DNA of 64,000 nucleotides from Haliclona indistincta (lineage: Eukaryota > Porifera > Demospongiae > Haplosclerida > Chalinidae): positions 3,944,588 to 4,008,587 of the forward strand of contig OZ024785.1 of assembly GCA_964017065.1 (NCBI GenBank), read 5' to 3'. The notes beneath the pieces were generated by a model. That model had not been told where the DNA came from and made no database searches. It saw only the letters and a program-made list of their open reading frames with translations. Positions 1 to 11,843 of the stretch are shown in pieces (positions within the stretch are counted from its first letter, which is position 1; every line of letters starts with the position of its first letter). A program made the translations under genes and the position numbers.

Positions 1-171
1 GATCCTTATTGAGATAAGCCTCGTCAAGCATTCCCCTGGCCGACTATTTGTGATTCTTAATGAGGTTAGCATTTTCTAGCCTCTAGATAATATTATGCTG
101 CATGAATGTTGCACAGCGCAATGCCACAAAGATTTATGCAAGAGTTCCAAGATTTATTTCAAGCAATTGCA

Positions 172-838
172 ATATGGCAGCATATTTTTCAAACAGAAAA
201 CAGTCATCCGGCTTTACCAAACATAAATCTGCATTAACTGGATATTGCAGAAAAGCACAAGTTAAACCAATACTAGGTGATGTGTAAAAAATTAAATTAA
301 CTTAATTAAGTCACATTTTTTGCACAGATACTACTGAGACTAATGCCGAGTTCCATCTGCAACCAAAAAACCAATTGAAGGTTTCTGAAAAACCAACTGA
401 GGCCACTTTTACAAGTTTGCAAAGTAATTGCTTATTTTATTTACTTGAAATGTTGCCAGGTGCAGCAAGCCTGATGTCTCCTCAATGCAAAACCTTTTAC
501 TTAACAGAAGCACAAATGATGAAGGCATGTGGCCTTCCAATCGTCTCTGTATTAAAGTATGAATGATTGTTACACAATTTGTATTTATAATCATATTTTA
601 TAGATGGCCATCTGCCTTGCCTTTTGATGCTTTCACACTGACTGATGAGGTAATGCAGCATAATATACAGTCATAGTTGTGTGCATGAATTTTCATGAAT
701 CAATTTTCCTCTTGGTACGACTTGATGGGCTCTTGTCGATACTGTTATGTATTGTAGGCTGGTGCAGAAAAGAAAATGCTGCTTGAAGACCTCCCTGACA
801 AGCATGATTGGAGATATGACAAATCAGTCTTGGTATGA
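172..838 (+). CDS. 3' part of an unknown multi-exon gene
   Basis: Three exons join in one frame: 328-556, 604-649 and 758-832, with stop TGA at 836-838 if the last exon reads through. The joints give ..VSVLK|WPSALPF.. and ..TLTDE|AGAEKKM.., all with GT/AG borders. An upstream exon ending at 276 (..KPIL) joins in phase to ..DTTETNAEF, but another frame there is also open, so the 5' part is unsure. The protein is hydrophilic. It shows no signal peptide, membrane segment or motif that I recognise, and it does not resemble the receptors that follow. I assign no function. The splice logic makes a real gene likely, but it could be an older duplicated fragment. Confidence 0.45.
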
Positions 839-1257
839 ATCATATCATGTCATGAGTTGCTTATTGTTCTCTATGCAGCCTACTTAAGATCGCTTTTAAA
901 AAGGAAAGACACAAAAATAGTCCTATGTTATCTATGCTATAGTTATCTATATATCTGTGTATTATAGAATCCTGCATGCATCTATACTAGTTTATTTTCC
1001 TGTTCTGTACATGTAGTCTTAGATACTTTGTTGTCATCCTTATGCTGACTAATATAGATCATACACAATGTATTATAATGTCCATGTGATACTTGTTTAT
1101 TACCATTAAATCCATACATGCTGGCTGACTTTGCTCATTGCTCTATTACATGTAGCTAAGATAGGGTACTCATGGCGCAAGTTAGCTGGGAAAAGTAACC
1201 GTTGATAGTAAAATTTAAATAAGTACGTACAATATTTGTTATGTTATTTTTGAAAAG
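839..1257. other. Intergenic, AT-rich, nothing recognised
   Basis: I see no open frame with splice support and no repeat structure. The segment ends where similarity to the M1 receptor tail begins. Confidence 0.4.
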
Positions 1258-2330
1258 GCAGTTTTCCGTAAGCAGCACATTGCTGAAACCTCATGAGTTG
1301 TGAAGTGTTTGCTTCAGATCCAAGCAGCTCCTGTGCATTCTCATATAGGACTAGCTGGACTCAGTCTGGTTACTAGTACATCATTTTAGAGACCAGCTAA
1401 AATCATGGGATTACTGGCTTTCACTACCATCATTGTAGCATCTTGTTGCCTAGTAACTGGTAATTTATAGACAAGGAATTGATCAAAATTGCTTTCGTGA
1501 CAGATATACCTTTGTATTGTGCTACCCTTCTCCTGTGTATCATGAGGCAGCCTGACAGTATCAGTGCAGTGGAAGTAGCACCTGATAGCGCCCCTAGTTC
1601 AGGTGTTAATACAGTAGTGTGCAGTATACCATTCATTGCTGCTGTGAGTAGTGTTTTAGAATGAATCGAAGCAGTTTACTTTCAGTTCCTTACCAAAGTT
1701 ACTACTGAGAGATGATGTTGGGAAATAATGCTCTGTTGCAGATGGTTGAGGTGTGGGGATTAAAAACACACCATCCAGAATAAACACTGGCTGTTTACCA
1801 AGAGCTGTTCCATCACTATCAGTATCATGCACTGCTATACTGTATGACCCAGCTAGCTGTGGTTCATCATCACAGTTCTGTGATGTTTTGTGCTGTGTCT
1901 TGGGCACCAAGAACGACTTCATAACGTCATTATTAGTAATCCATGCCAGGCATGCATCCATTTGAGGAATAGTCACTATCAGCAAAAGTACATCGAACAC
2001 AAATCAGCCCAGCACTGGGAATATGCTGAGCTGTATAGCATTTTCAACAATGCAGTACCTGTAGAATAGTCTATGAATGTCATACATATTATACACAATA
2101 GCTAGCGTACTGAGACTGAATGAATCAGATGATACATTACCAAAGACACTGGAGCAGTGTGTAGTGAGTATGTGCTTCTAATGCACTAGTATTAGTGAGA
2201 GTAGCAGTTACTGTTGACCAGTCAGACTGAGCTGTGTGGTTGACTATCATGGGACACCATGATGGTGCTGCTGTGAGGCTTGATTGCGTGCTCCCCCTAA
2301 GTGATGGTTTTTTGGATTTCAACTTTTTTA
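1258..2330 (-). pseudogene. Receptor pseudogene, 3' half only (M1-like)
   Basis: On the minus strand this copies the last four exons of the intact receptor M1 at 39.4-41.9 kb: a partial Cys-rich exon (2127-2330), the second Cys exon (about 1692-2060), the transmembrane exon (about 1488-1640) and the tail exon (about 1258-1458). It is clearly broken. The hydrophobic core of the membrane helix is missing, so TSTAL joins directly to ILSGCL. The second Cys exon has a 1-base loss near 2050, a 4-base gain near 1950 and a deletion near 1930. The tail has an early stop after NPMILAGL. No Ig or FN3 exon follows. It marks an old duplication of the M1 region to this end of the cluster. Confidence 0.75.
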
Positions 2331-2742
2331 GTCTTACTTGAAGTTGTCGTCATTCTTCCAGTCTACAATTGGGACAATAGAAATTTTCACAGAATGAATC
2401 TACTGGTAAGTATATAATACTGTGTTTTGATTTTTATTATTATTGTATTCTTTCCAGTCTGAACTTCCCTCATAATCGTGATTGGTCGCAATAGTGCTGA
2501 ACACTTGTGTGTAGTTCGGGACAGTTGTTTATTTATTTTAGTGTGTTGTCTGCTTAGTCAGTCCTGAACTTGAATGCTTATGCTAGTACACTGTATTGCT
2601 GCTGCATAAATGCAAAGTTGCTGCATACATTTGTAAATGCAAAGTTGCCGTATTACTCTAATAATATTTATGTAAAGTGGGCGTGACAATTATTTTAAAA
2701 TTCTCAAAGATGTCTGCATCTGGTACGGGTAGAGAGCGCTAG

Positions 2743-5700
2743 CAGATCCTTCTCATATTTTTCGTTACGCTCTACTTTAGCTTATGTACTCCTTCACGCA
2801 TTTTGGAATCGGACGAAGACAGATGTATTGAAAGCGTCGATTGTGGAAACAATCTTCCATCTTCCTGCCTGCAGGCTCAATCATTCTCAAACTGCTGTAA
2901 GTTTATAGTCCCGCTTAGTACTCCACTACTCTAACATTTTATCCTTTTCAGCGATTCTTATCAATCAAGCAGTTGTGTATGCTTACAGTGACGAGGTAGT
3001 GAGCTTCACTGCCACTTATAACAGTAGCTGTCCCGTTACTAACCTGGAGTGCTATGTCGATGGTTGCAAGAGCTGGAACACTTCCTTCGCTGAGCAGACA
3101 CTGAGATGTGATGTTTGTACCAACGCCAATCAGACTACTGAAGTAGCATTTCGCGCTTTTCATCATCAGAAAGGTTTCTGTTCAGGCACTGCCTATTTAC
3201 ATCCAATAGGTAAGGACAACATGTAAATTATAGACTATACAAGTACCTGTGATATAGGGAAACCGGCAATAGTTACGGATCTTACGTACGAGTTGGATTG
3301 TCGGGGATTCACTGTTTCGTGGAACCATTCTCTAGTAAATACAACTCATTTTTGGGTAACCGTAACTTCAAATGAAGAGAAACTATATCAAAATACGACA
3401 AAGAATACCTCATTCTACTACACAACTGTTGGTTGGAACAGATCCGCTGAATAAGAAGTCACAGTACAAGCGGTCAATCCGTCTGGCGCATCTTTAGCTA
3501 CAACAAAGAATATCAACTTAAACAAAAGTAAGCTGCTCAAATCCACACTTCAAGCATCTCTCATCTCTGTACATGCATATAACCAGCTTTGGGTAAGAGA
3601 TCTTTAACTTTAAGTTACTGACTTACACTAACTTTGACTTACTTTGACATGTATGCTCTAACTTCGGCTTTGGTAATGAATAATGAGTATTTTTACAAAC
3701 TTTTATAGTTGTTTCAAAGCTCATGTTTACAATGTGCTAATGCTTCTCTCAGATTCAAATCTTGACATTACGAAGCATATTGTGCGAATGAATGATAATG
3801 GTTTACCCACTATACAAGTGACCTTTGAACCGGTTAGTGAGTAATGTGTTTAATAACTAGTGTTGTTGATTGTTGTTGTTTCTTATCACTTGCTCATAGT
3901 TTGCTCCTGACTGCCCATTACGACACCCACCTTATCTACATGCCTTCATTGCTTGTCGTTATGAGGGCAAAGAACAAGGACATGTATATTTGTCGGCTGA
4001 GATCAAGGATGGAGCGAGTTCTGTTATTCTGAATTTGACAGGGATACGAATGTCTCGTCATTGTAAAGCTACTCTAAGCATCCATGGACGAAACTTGTCG
4101 GCGTTTAACTTCAGTAAGTCATGTACTGGCATGTCTGTATACTAAATATAATTATACCCATAATTATTAGGAAAGTTAAATTTTTAGAATGAGTTATTCA
4201 CAGCCATGCATGTTATGTGCTCTTTATTTGGCTGTGAAGACAACACTTGTGCTTAATGTTGTCTTCTATTGGGCCTGTTATCACACCAGGAGTTTATGAG
4301 TAGCCATTGCCAGTTTTAATTGTTTGATCAAACCATTGAGGCTGGTTTGATAAAACCATAGGTCAGACTATCCTCGAGCTTATAAGTCAGTTATACTAGC
4401 TTAATTGGTCCATGAAAGTTGTTGAAACTACTCACTCACTGCCTATTGGAGTTGGTAATTATTTCAGCCCAGAAGCCACATAGGTTCATAAAATATGGGA
4501 TCATATTATCATACAAACATGTGGATTCACGTTGAAAGCAATTGTGTGAGCAAGAGCTCCCTGAGAAAGGAAGATTTCCCTTCTAGCTCCAGTTCGCCTT
4601 TCTCCAGCATCATGGTCAGAAAGTTAGCTGTTTTGGTGTCCAAAAATAGCCTTGAAAGCCTCAAAATCACTCTTAGGGGGTTAAAATTGAAAATATTTAT
4701 CCCATAACCCCTATAAAGCTGATTGACACTTCAGCATGTGGGAAATTGACCTAGGAACGATTTCTGTTTGAAACCCATGGTGGGTGTGGCATGCTGTACA
4801 TGATCAATGGTTGAAATTTGTAAATACGTAGTAAGCCCTTGTTAATACTGTACATGCACAACAACTAGTGCATTAAATACACACTGTATATTACTCACTC
4901 TATGATCAAGTATGTTGCTTTGTTGTTATAGGTATGTTTGACATTCAAAATGTCACCATAACAGTGGAGGGAAACTTCGTTCTTGTTCAGTGTATTTATG
5001 CATTGAACAGCCAAGCACGAGGTTGCTGTATCAAATCAGCTACACAAAGAGACCTCGATCCACTTTGGATTGGAAGAAATAATTCTACTACAAGACGATT
5101 TGGTCCATTATGCAATGGTTCACATCACTTCATCGTGTCCTCATCACAAAGATGTGACTTTACTAGAATTGATTTTGACAAGTATGCAACAATCTCATCG
5201 CTTATAAATAATGGCAGTAATAATACAAGTAAGTGATAACACTTTATTGGCTATGTCATAATAATAATATGCTTCTTCAGCTAACGAAATGGCACCTCTA
5301 TCAAGTAAGTCTGCAACCATTTGAACATAATTGCTATGTTTGTTGTGTTTCTCTAGATGGGCAAATTGCCGCCATTGTGATCGGATCTGTTGTTTTGATT
5401 TTGATTGTCTTGGCTGCTGTGGTTGCTGTTATTCTGTTGCTCTACTTTCGTCCTTGTAAGTAAACTCATGTTCTGTACTTGAGTACTTTGTTGACCTCTC
5501 TTTCTCGTGATATGTTCTCTACTTACTGTGTCTCTTTGAAGGGAAAACAAAACCTAAACATAAGTGAGCGTAGAGACCAAATTCATTGATGGATATTATT
5601 GTGTGTTTCTTTTCAATTCAGACGGCGTCCAAATAATAGGAGTAGCAGTCGTGGTGGTGTTCAAACCGATAGCTGCTTGCCACCAAACAGCCAACTGTAA

Positions 5701-6248
5701 TTTTATAGAGTTATGTCGACTAAAGTTATTTATGTTTTACTTACAGTGAGTTATCAACAAGTGTAATGTCTACAACCACTCCCACTGATGATTCTACAGT
5801 GGAGTTACTGGTAAGTTAAACTAAAATTAATATCATCATCTGTAACACACATACATGGTGTTTTATTCTCTAGGATAAGTATTCGAAGGATGAAATTGTA
5901 ACTAATGAATCTAGCTTTTCGAATAAACCACCTGATGGAGATTTAGTTGGAGTCTCTACTACTCTGAAAGAGAACAAGTCTGAATTGACCTCAGAACATC
6001 CTCATGAAGAAACTGGAGAAGGTCATTCCAAAGTTGATATACCCGAACAACCATCTCACCCGAAACTGAATGAGCCTGTTAGCATGCTGTCACCTACAAG
6101 TTCCCATATCTCTCAGAGCAAACCAGTCTACAACAAAGAGTCATTCAGTCATCTGAGAAATAATGATGCCTTCGACTATCTTGACGGCAGCTATCGTGAG
6201 ACACACTGGTTAGTGGAAAGAAGTGGTTACCTATGTATGTCATTGTGA
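2743..6248 (+). CDS. Receptor A, Ig/FN3-type membrane receptor with an in-frame stop
   Basis: Exons: 2743-2896 (hydrophobic leader ILLLIFFVTLYFSLC; no ATG seen), 2952-3209, 3258-3527, 3753-3832, 3900-4113, 4932-5228, 5281-5304, 5357-5455 (membrane helix), 5542-5563, 5622-5696, 5747-5810 and 5874-6248. All phases agree. Order: Cys-rich Ig-like domain with several N-glycosylation sites, FN3-like exon (WNHS..VTVQAVNPSG), short exon, two Cys domains, stalk, helix IAAIVIGSVVLILIVLAAVV, then a long acidic tail with SKPVYNK, DAFDYLDG and SGYLCM tyrosines. The exon plan equals that of R1-R6, so the family assignment is firm. A TAA at 3452-3454 interrupts the FN3 exon in an otherwise intact frame. Together with the missing ATG this suggests a null allele or young pseudogene, unless it is an assembly error. 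Confidence 0.7.
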
Positions 6249-7233
6249 TTCTATTTATTCAGAATGGCGGTTTCACTTCTACTTGCAAGCTTTTATGGGA
6301 TGTCATGTTCAATGTCTTATAATTTTCATGTCATATTATAGACCAACCTTTTGTAAAACTATCAGTGCAATACTGTGCTATAATGCTTTATGATCATAAA
6401 GAGTGCATTGTTGTTGTTAGACTTTTTATGTCAGCAAATTTTGTACTGTTTTTGCACCCGTAAAGACCATTGGTGTATGAATACCCAGGAATGTGATTAG
6501 ATTAATCATGAAGCAATCGTCTCTGTGCCTCACTATTACACCTCTGGAAGACAGCAATACTATTTGACAAGTGTATAATATTGATGGCATTCAGTGCAGT
6601 ATGCAAGGTGCGGTGAATGGTGTACAGTTTATTAACCCTCGGCGCATGCGCGAGGGTTACGGTACTTAGTTTCTGTCCAATGAGCTGCAGAGACCATCGC
6701 TCACTTCTGAAACTCGGTAAAGGTATGAACAGGCTTAGCACGACAATGGCTTGCAATGTGACTCGTGGATTTTGCTAAAGTGCTTTCGTTCTTGAGTTAT
6801 TTTATTTGTATCAACTGATGCTATGAGCATGCAGCTTATCAAAGCGTGTTTTAGCTCTAATGAGAAACTGTCCCTGTACTCCTGACTAGGCAATGTGTTC
6901 ACAATATTTATTTGCCAGCCAAAGCATTCAAGAAGTTGCTTGACTGGCAATTGCATCAACAACATCTTCATTTTCTGTTTGTTGTTTACTCTAATGAATA
7001 GAGTAATAGTAACAAAGCAATCACCATCATACTCCCAGTTCATGGGAATTCTATAGCTGAATCATAGTGCAAATAATTTTTATAACAACTGCATGTGTAA
7101 CTTTCATGTATAGTTGATATACTGTGGGCATATGCTAGATATACTCAGATAGTGGACTGGTCCTATACCAACCCCTCCTTCCTTACTACAGTCTTGTGAC
7201 TCTGATTGAGTGGTTTAGTTAGTACAAAGCTAT
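6249..7233. other. Intergenic; hairpin-headed repeat and R1 upstream region
   Basis: The segment holds a hairpin at 6633-6659 (separate entry). At about 6930-7230 it holds a stretch that also occurs upstream of R3 (about 25640-25880); shared words include TTCATTTTCT, GTTGTTT and GTAACAAAGCAATCA. This points to a duplicated 5' flank or promoter. No coding sequence was seen. Confidence 0.5.
6633..6659. repeat. Hairpin head of a dispersed insertion
   Basis: Stem TAACCCTCG pairs with CGAGGGTTA around a 9-base loop (GCGCATGCG), which is itself GC-palindromic. The sequence after it (ACGGTACTTAG...) resembles that following the hairpins at 55399 and 60544. Read directly from sequence; membership of one element family is inferred. 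Confidence 0.6.
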
Positions 7234-9748
7234 ATGAGGCTTTCAATGAAGCTGCAAGTTCTTGCTATTGGTTTAACTTTGGAATCTCTGATTGTAGCTC
7301 TCTTCTGCATTTGGATCACATCTAAAACTGCTCATTCTGCTGGTTTGTTAGTAATATAATACCTATATGTATGCTCAGTAAAAGCTTATTAATTTTGTTA
7401 TTCTCTAGCACTCACAGAGGGTCCAGTGTCAGTGAGTGCACTGGTTGGAGAGAATGCTCTGTTCCACTGTAATGGTAGTGGTATTACTATAGCATGGACA
7501 GTGGATGAATTTTTAGGAACTGATATCAGAATTGCAGAACGTGGAATAACTTATCATAATACAGTATCATCAGGCACAGTAAAGTCCACTCTCACTGTAC
7601 CAGCAACACTAGTGAACAATGGCACTACTGTACAGTGTATAGTGCTTTCTCTATCTAGTTCAGTGACAAGCAACAATGCTACTCTGACTGTTCTCCTTGG
7701 TGAGCCGTGAACTGTATGCACAATGAATGTATGCATGCATATGCAGGTGGCCCGGTCGTCAATGTGAGGTTCACTCCATCATTCAGTGCTGTACTGTGGG
7801 ATCCTCCAGCAACTGCTGGTGTACTCAGTGGTCTCTCCTATATAGTGATTGTGATGAACAACAACACTGGTCAAGTGATTGTCAGTGACACTACCACCAA
7901 CACTAACTATCCACTACCAGTTCTTGTACTGTGTCAGTACTACACAGCTAATGTGACAGCATTCTCATCTCAGCATCATAGTGAGAGTGTGGTTACTGGA
8001 GGGAGAGCACCAGGAGGTGAGTGAGAGGCCAGATGTACATGAGACAATCAATAAAATTATTGTGCTCAATGATAGTACAAGTAGTATTGTTATTTCTACA
8101 GAGTACTATGAACTTATTGAAGTATCAACAGCTCTGATAGCTAGCTACAATATCACTCATTTTGCTGTTATTTTTGCTGTTAATATACAACAGGTGAGTG
8201 ACTGTATCACTGTTTGTGATTAAACTATTATTATTTCGTATCCATAGCAAAATATTTTTGTTTGTCCTGATCAAGAGCTGTTGCTTGTAACGTATCCATC
8301 TGCAAACAGTTCAGATAAAAGTACACATGTGAAATTGGTTATAACACATCCTGGTGTGATACAGCACACAATCTATGTTAAAAGAAAATGTCATTGTGCA
8401 GCTGATATAATGATAATTGCTAATGACAAAGTGAAAACTGTTCTATTTAGTAAGTCATTCTAGTTGATTGTTTACTTTTACAAACTGGTCATACTGTGAC
8501 AGGTTCCTATAATGTTCAAGACTGTGATGTATCCAGTGACCAGCACACTAGCTCCATACTAGTGGAGTGTACATTTGCCATCAATTCAACAGCACCAGGG
8601 ATTGTAGTGATACAAGATGACCAGAGTCAATATACCATCAACAAGACACTGCAGAGACTGCTACAGGATAGTGATAAAGGATCTGTCAACATTACTGGTC
8701 TGCTAGCAGGAGAGTATAGTGTGAGAGTGTATGACAACAGTCCAGCTACTGACAGCACTAGTGCTGCATATCAGCATTCTCAGTTAGTACACATTATGGA
8801 ACTACCAGCTGGTTCTGCTTCATCAACCATCAATGCAGCATACATGTATACTTCAGGTAATGATCAGTTATAACAATAATTAATTGAAAGCTTGATCTGT
8901 GATAGTACAGCTCGCACAACTCCATAGGCTACAGTGAAACTAGCGAGCGAAAGCGTGTAACTAACTGCTCGTTAGGTGATCCGGAGAGAGCAGAGCAGTT
9001 ACAGTCACGCCCTGCTACACTTGAGCATTGGCTTCACTACAAATTTTATACAACAGCTTGTAGAACTGCTGGATAGCTACTACTGCCTATGCTCCCATAG
9101 GCTCTATTGCTATGATCTGCTGCTTGCCTGCATGTTCCCTGGATCTGCTGGTCACTTCTGCATTGCATGCTTCCATGATACTGTTTGGTGCTTCCATGGA
9201 TCTACTGCATGCATACGTGCTGTCATAATTATGCATCCGCTAATTGCATGCTAGCATACATGCTACTGCACCGAGGCATCTGCACCTTTGGTGCTTTATT
9301 TTTATATAGTAATTGATGGCATCACATCAACACCACAAAATGAGAATGAAAGCAACAACACAATTATACTAGCTTCTTCCATTACTACTGGACTAGTAGT
9401 GTTGCTCCTGTTTGTGATACTGATTGCTAGTGTAGCACTAGTGTGCTCAACTGTTGCTCTGAGAAAAAGAAAAAAGCAGCATTCTAAAGGTTCATAATTA
9501 TAATTATATTCTATGTACTCATTTTATTTTTATCTACTTTAGGAGGTGCTGCAGGTGTTATTGATCATGTTCCTGTTGATGATAATCCTGCTTACATCAC
9601 AATGAAGAGGATCACCTTGAACAAGAACACTGCTTATGAGACTGTTAATATGAAAGATTGTCATTATGAGACTGTTACTGTAGCTGCTGGTGATTATGAG
9701 ACTGCTAAAACTAGTGCAGTTTATGATACTGTTAACAAAATTTGGTAA
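7234..9748 (+). CDS. Receptor R1, Ig-FN3 receptor with ITSM-like tail
   Basis: Eight exons: 7234-7342 (signal peptide MRLSMKLQVLAIGL..), 7409-7699 (Ig: ALFHC, W, VQC), 7747-8016 (FN3: VLWDPPATAG..YYTANVTAF), 8102-8193, 8248-8449 (CPDQ..CHC), 8503-8856 (QDCDVSS..GEYSVRVYD), 9310-9489 (helix TGLVVLLLFVILIASVALVC) and 9543-9748 (tail). Every length fits the splice phases and the frame is open to TAA at 9746-9748. The tail carries NPAYITM (YxxM type), NTAYETV (T-x-Y-x-x-V), CHYETV, GDYETA and AVYDTV, so it is a plausible phosphotyrosine dock for SH2 proteins. It sits at the cell surface as a type I protein. The ligand is unknown. The 453-bp intron before the helix holds a dispersed repeat. Confidence 0.85.
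8930..9295. repeat. Dispersed repeat in the R1 intron
   Basis: This intron is far longer than its counterparts in R2-R6. Its right end reads CACCGAGGCATCTGCACC followed by TTTGGTGC. The same end occurs at about 61757-61784, in weaker form at about 55750, and degraded at about 19537. I read it as the terminus of a short dispersed element. The left border is uncertain. Confidence 0.5.
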
Positions 9749-10356
9749 CCGGAAACAGCAAGTAAATAATCATATTCACGGTTTATTCATAGATATCGAT
9801 CGTCAACCGGCTATGCCCAATAGTTGTACTGTAATAAAAATTTGGCGGCGCGCGCTCACCATCATGGCGGCTAATGAGGACAGTTTTTAGGTACACAATG
9901 CTTCGCCGTTTCTTGACGCAGGCTGCCGTTGCTAGCTGGATTGATTCCCTTAGACATCAGGCCATAGACATTTGCATTGATTTTAACCAAGTAAGCTATA
10001 TCTTCCGTGTAATAGCTGCATATCGACACGTGAGTAGCAGAACTGGCTAATATTCAAGAAACCAGGCTTTATTTCGGGAAAAACTATGCAAATGCATGTG
10101 AAGCACAAGAAGGCAAGTGTGCCAGTAGTATTTATTCTCATCTGTCTTGTGTCGCTGTCGCACATAGTGTACCTAACGCTCGCCAGCAGGCATCGTCCGT
10201 CCCGCTAATGCTGTTTATGCAACAGCACTCAAACCACTAGGTGACTCAAACCACTAGGTGACTGATGAGACCACTAGGTGACTGTGCACCACACACAAGA
10301 ACTCCATAACCAAATGTATTGTAGAAAAAGAAAGGGTAGCTGCATAAAGTATGAAT
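9749..10356. other. Intergenic, GATGGCGGC-type motif, no gene seen
   Basis: A GCGCGCGC stretch and ATCATGGCGGCTAATG lie near 9845-9870. The segment 10235-10280 repeats the phrase AACCACTAGGTGACT several times. I see no coding exon. Confidence 0.4.
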
Positions 10357-11583
10357 TATGCCACGCGGTAGTCGTGGCATATTTAGGGTTGAGCGGAAAA
10401 CAAGATGGCGGCTACACTTAGGCTAAACGCAATAATTCGCGTATATCTTGGCTGTTGACGACATCAGGGGTATTTTAACTACCTAGGGGCTATCCTAAGA
10501 GGTAAGCGCTTACAATGAGTCTACTATTAAAGACTATAAGGCCAGTTGGTACGGGCATGAAAAGATGGCGTCTCGCCTGGAGGCACTAAGTACGGCACTG
10601 CCATATCTTCGCCGTACGGGCGTTTCAAGCTAATCTAACGTTCTGAAGCTCCTTGCACGATTTGTGCGATTACAAAGAGACCTTCAGAAGCACAAGAAAC
10701 CAGGTCTAAGGTGGTAAACCAGAGTTCACGTGGTCACCCGTTTGTTCATCTTCTTTCTTCTTATTCTTCTTCTTCTTCAGAGAGCCTAGCACCGTGGCTA
10801 GTGAGCTATTCGAGACAAAACCTACACAGAAACTACACTAGTCGTTGGGAGCAGTGCACCTGATATCTATTTAAGCCTAAAACACTAGCAGAAGCGAGTA
10901 TTTTCAGGAAAACAGCGATTTTTGGTCCATAACAGACTCCATTCCATCATTCTGTTTGAACTCCGTTACTAGGTTACGCCTACTCGCGCACGCCCGTGTA
11001 CGCAATTATTCTAATACAAGCGCACCTTAGTACAAATTGCTTGGAACGCGAGTGCTGCTGCCACTAGCATGCAGTGTTCACAGCAGACAACGAGCAAATC
11101 TTCACTGTTACACTGGATTTGCAATTGTATGTTCAGGCTTGTAAGAATGCTAGCCTAAGCTTAGCTAATGTTGCATGATACGTGTTGCATTCAGTGCACA
11201 GTCGCTGATCGCCGGAATGCAGTCAGCTGATAGCTAGTTCTCTTTTACACTGTATTAGCATAAGTGCCAACTAAGTCATTAATAAAAAAAGAAAAGAAAC
11301 AAGTAATAAAAAACATTTTAACCAAAATACAAGAGATTTAGGGTTGGTACATTTATCGAAAAAGTATGGAAACAAGATTTTGAAATGAAAAGGCAATAGC
11401 AGTGTAATGATACCTCCCTAAATTAACTGCTTTCGATAGTTGTGGTTAATTTAATAGGGAGGTATCATTACACTGCTATTGTTACAATCCTTTTCATTTC
11501 AAAATCTTGTTTCCATACTTTTTCGATAAATGTACCAACCCTAAATCTCTTGCATTTTGGTTAAAATGTTTTTTATTACTTGT
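10357..11583. mobile_element. Composite insertion 1: hairpin head, GC motif, foldback end
   Basis: It begins with the hairpin TATGCCACG / CGTGGCATA (10357-10381). Then follow AAGATGGCGGCTAC (about 10404), AAGATGGCGTCTC (about 10562), a TTC-rich tract (about 10750-10780) and AGAGCCTAGCACC. It ends in a near-perfect foldback with arms 11302-11435 and 11452-11583 around a short loop. No ORF of note, so it is non-autonomous. The same order of parts recurs at 15548 and 46954. It lies directly upstream of receptor R2 and may contain its promoter; that is inference. Confidence 0.6.
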
Positions 11584-11843
11584 AATATTAACTACTTCCT
11601 ATTTCCGGTGAAGCGCCACCTTAATCACGTGACGAGCTTAGCTAAGCCCGCTTTAGCTAATTAGGCGCTGCGCGCGCGGTCCGCGGCGAGAAGCCTAGAA
11701 GAGAACTTGACACTTACTCATGTTACGGTTGTCGAAGTAGCGAGCTTGGTTTTCGACAGAAGAAAAAAACCTACTGTACAGCGTACTGGAACTCTATCTA
11801 TGTGCTATCTGTCTCTATTACGAATGAAAATTGTGATCAACTG

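Noticed and set aside
4495..4707. 70-residue ORF in the large intron of receptor A
   Set aside because: No flanking splice signals in phase and no resemblance to the family; intronic.
6502..7043. Two minus-strand ORFs upstream of R1
   Set aside because: They span the hairpin insertion and a flank shared with R3; no coding support.
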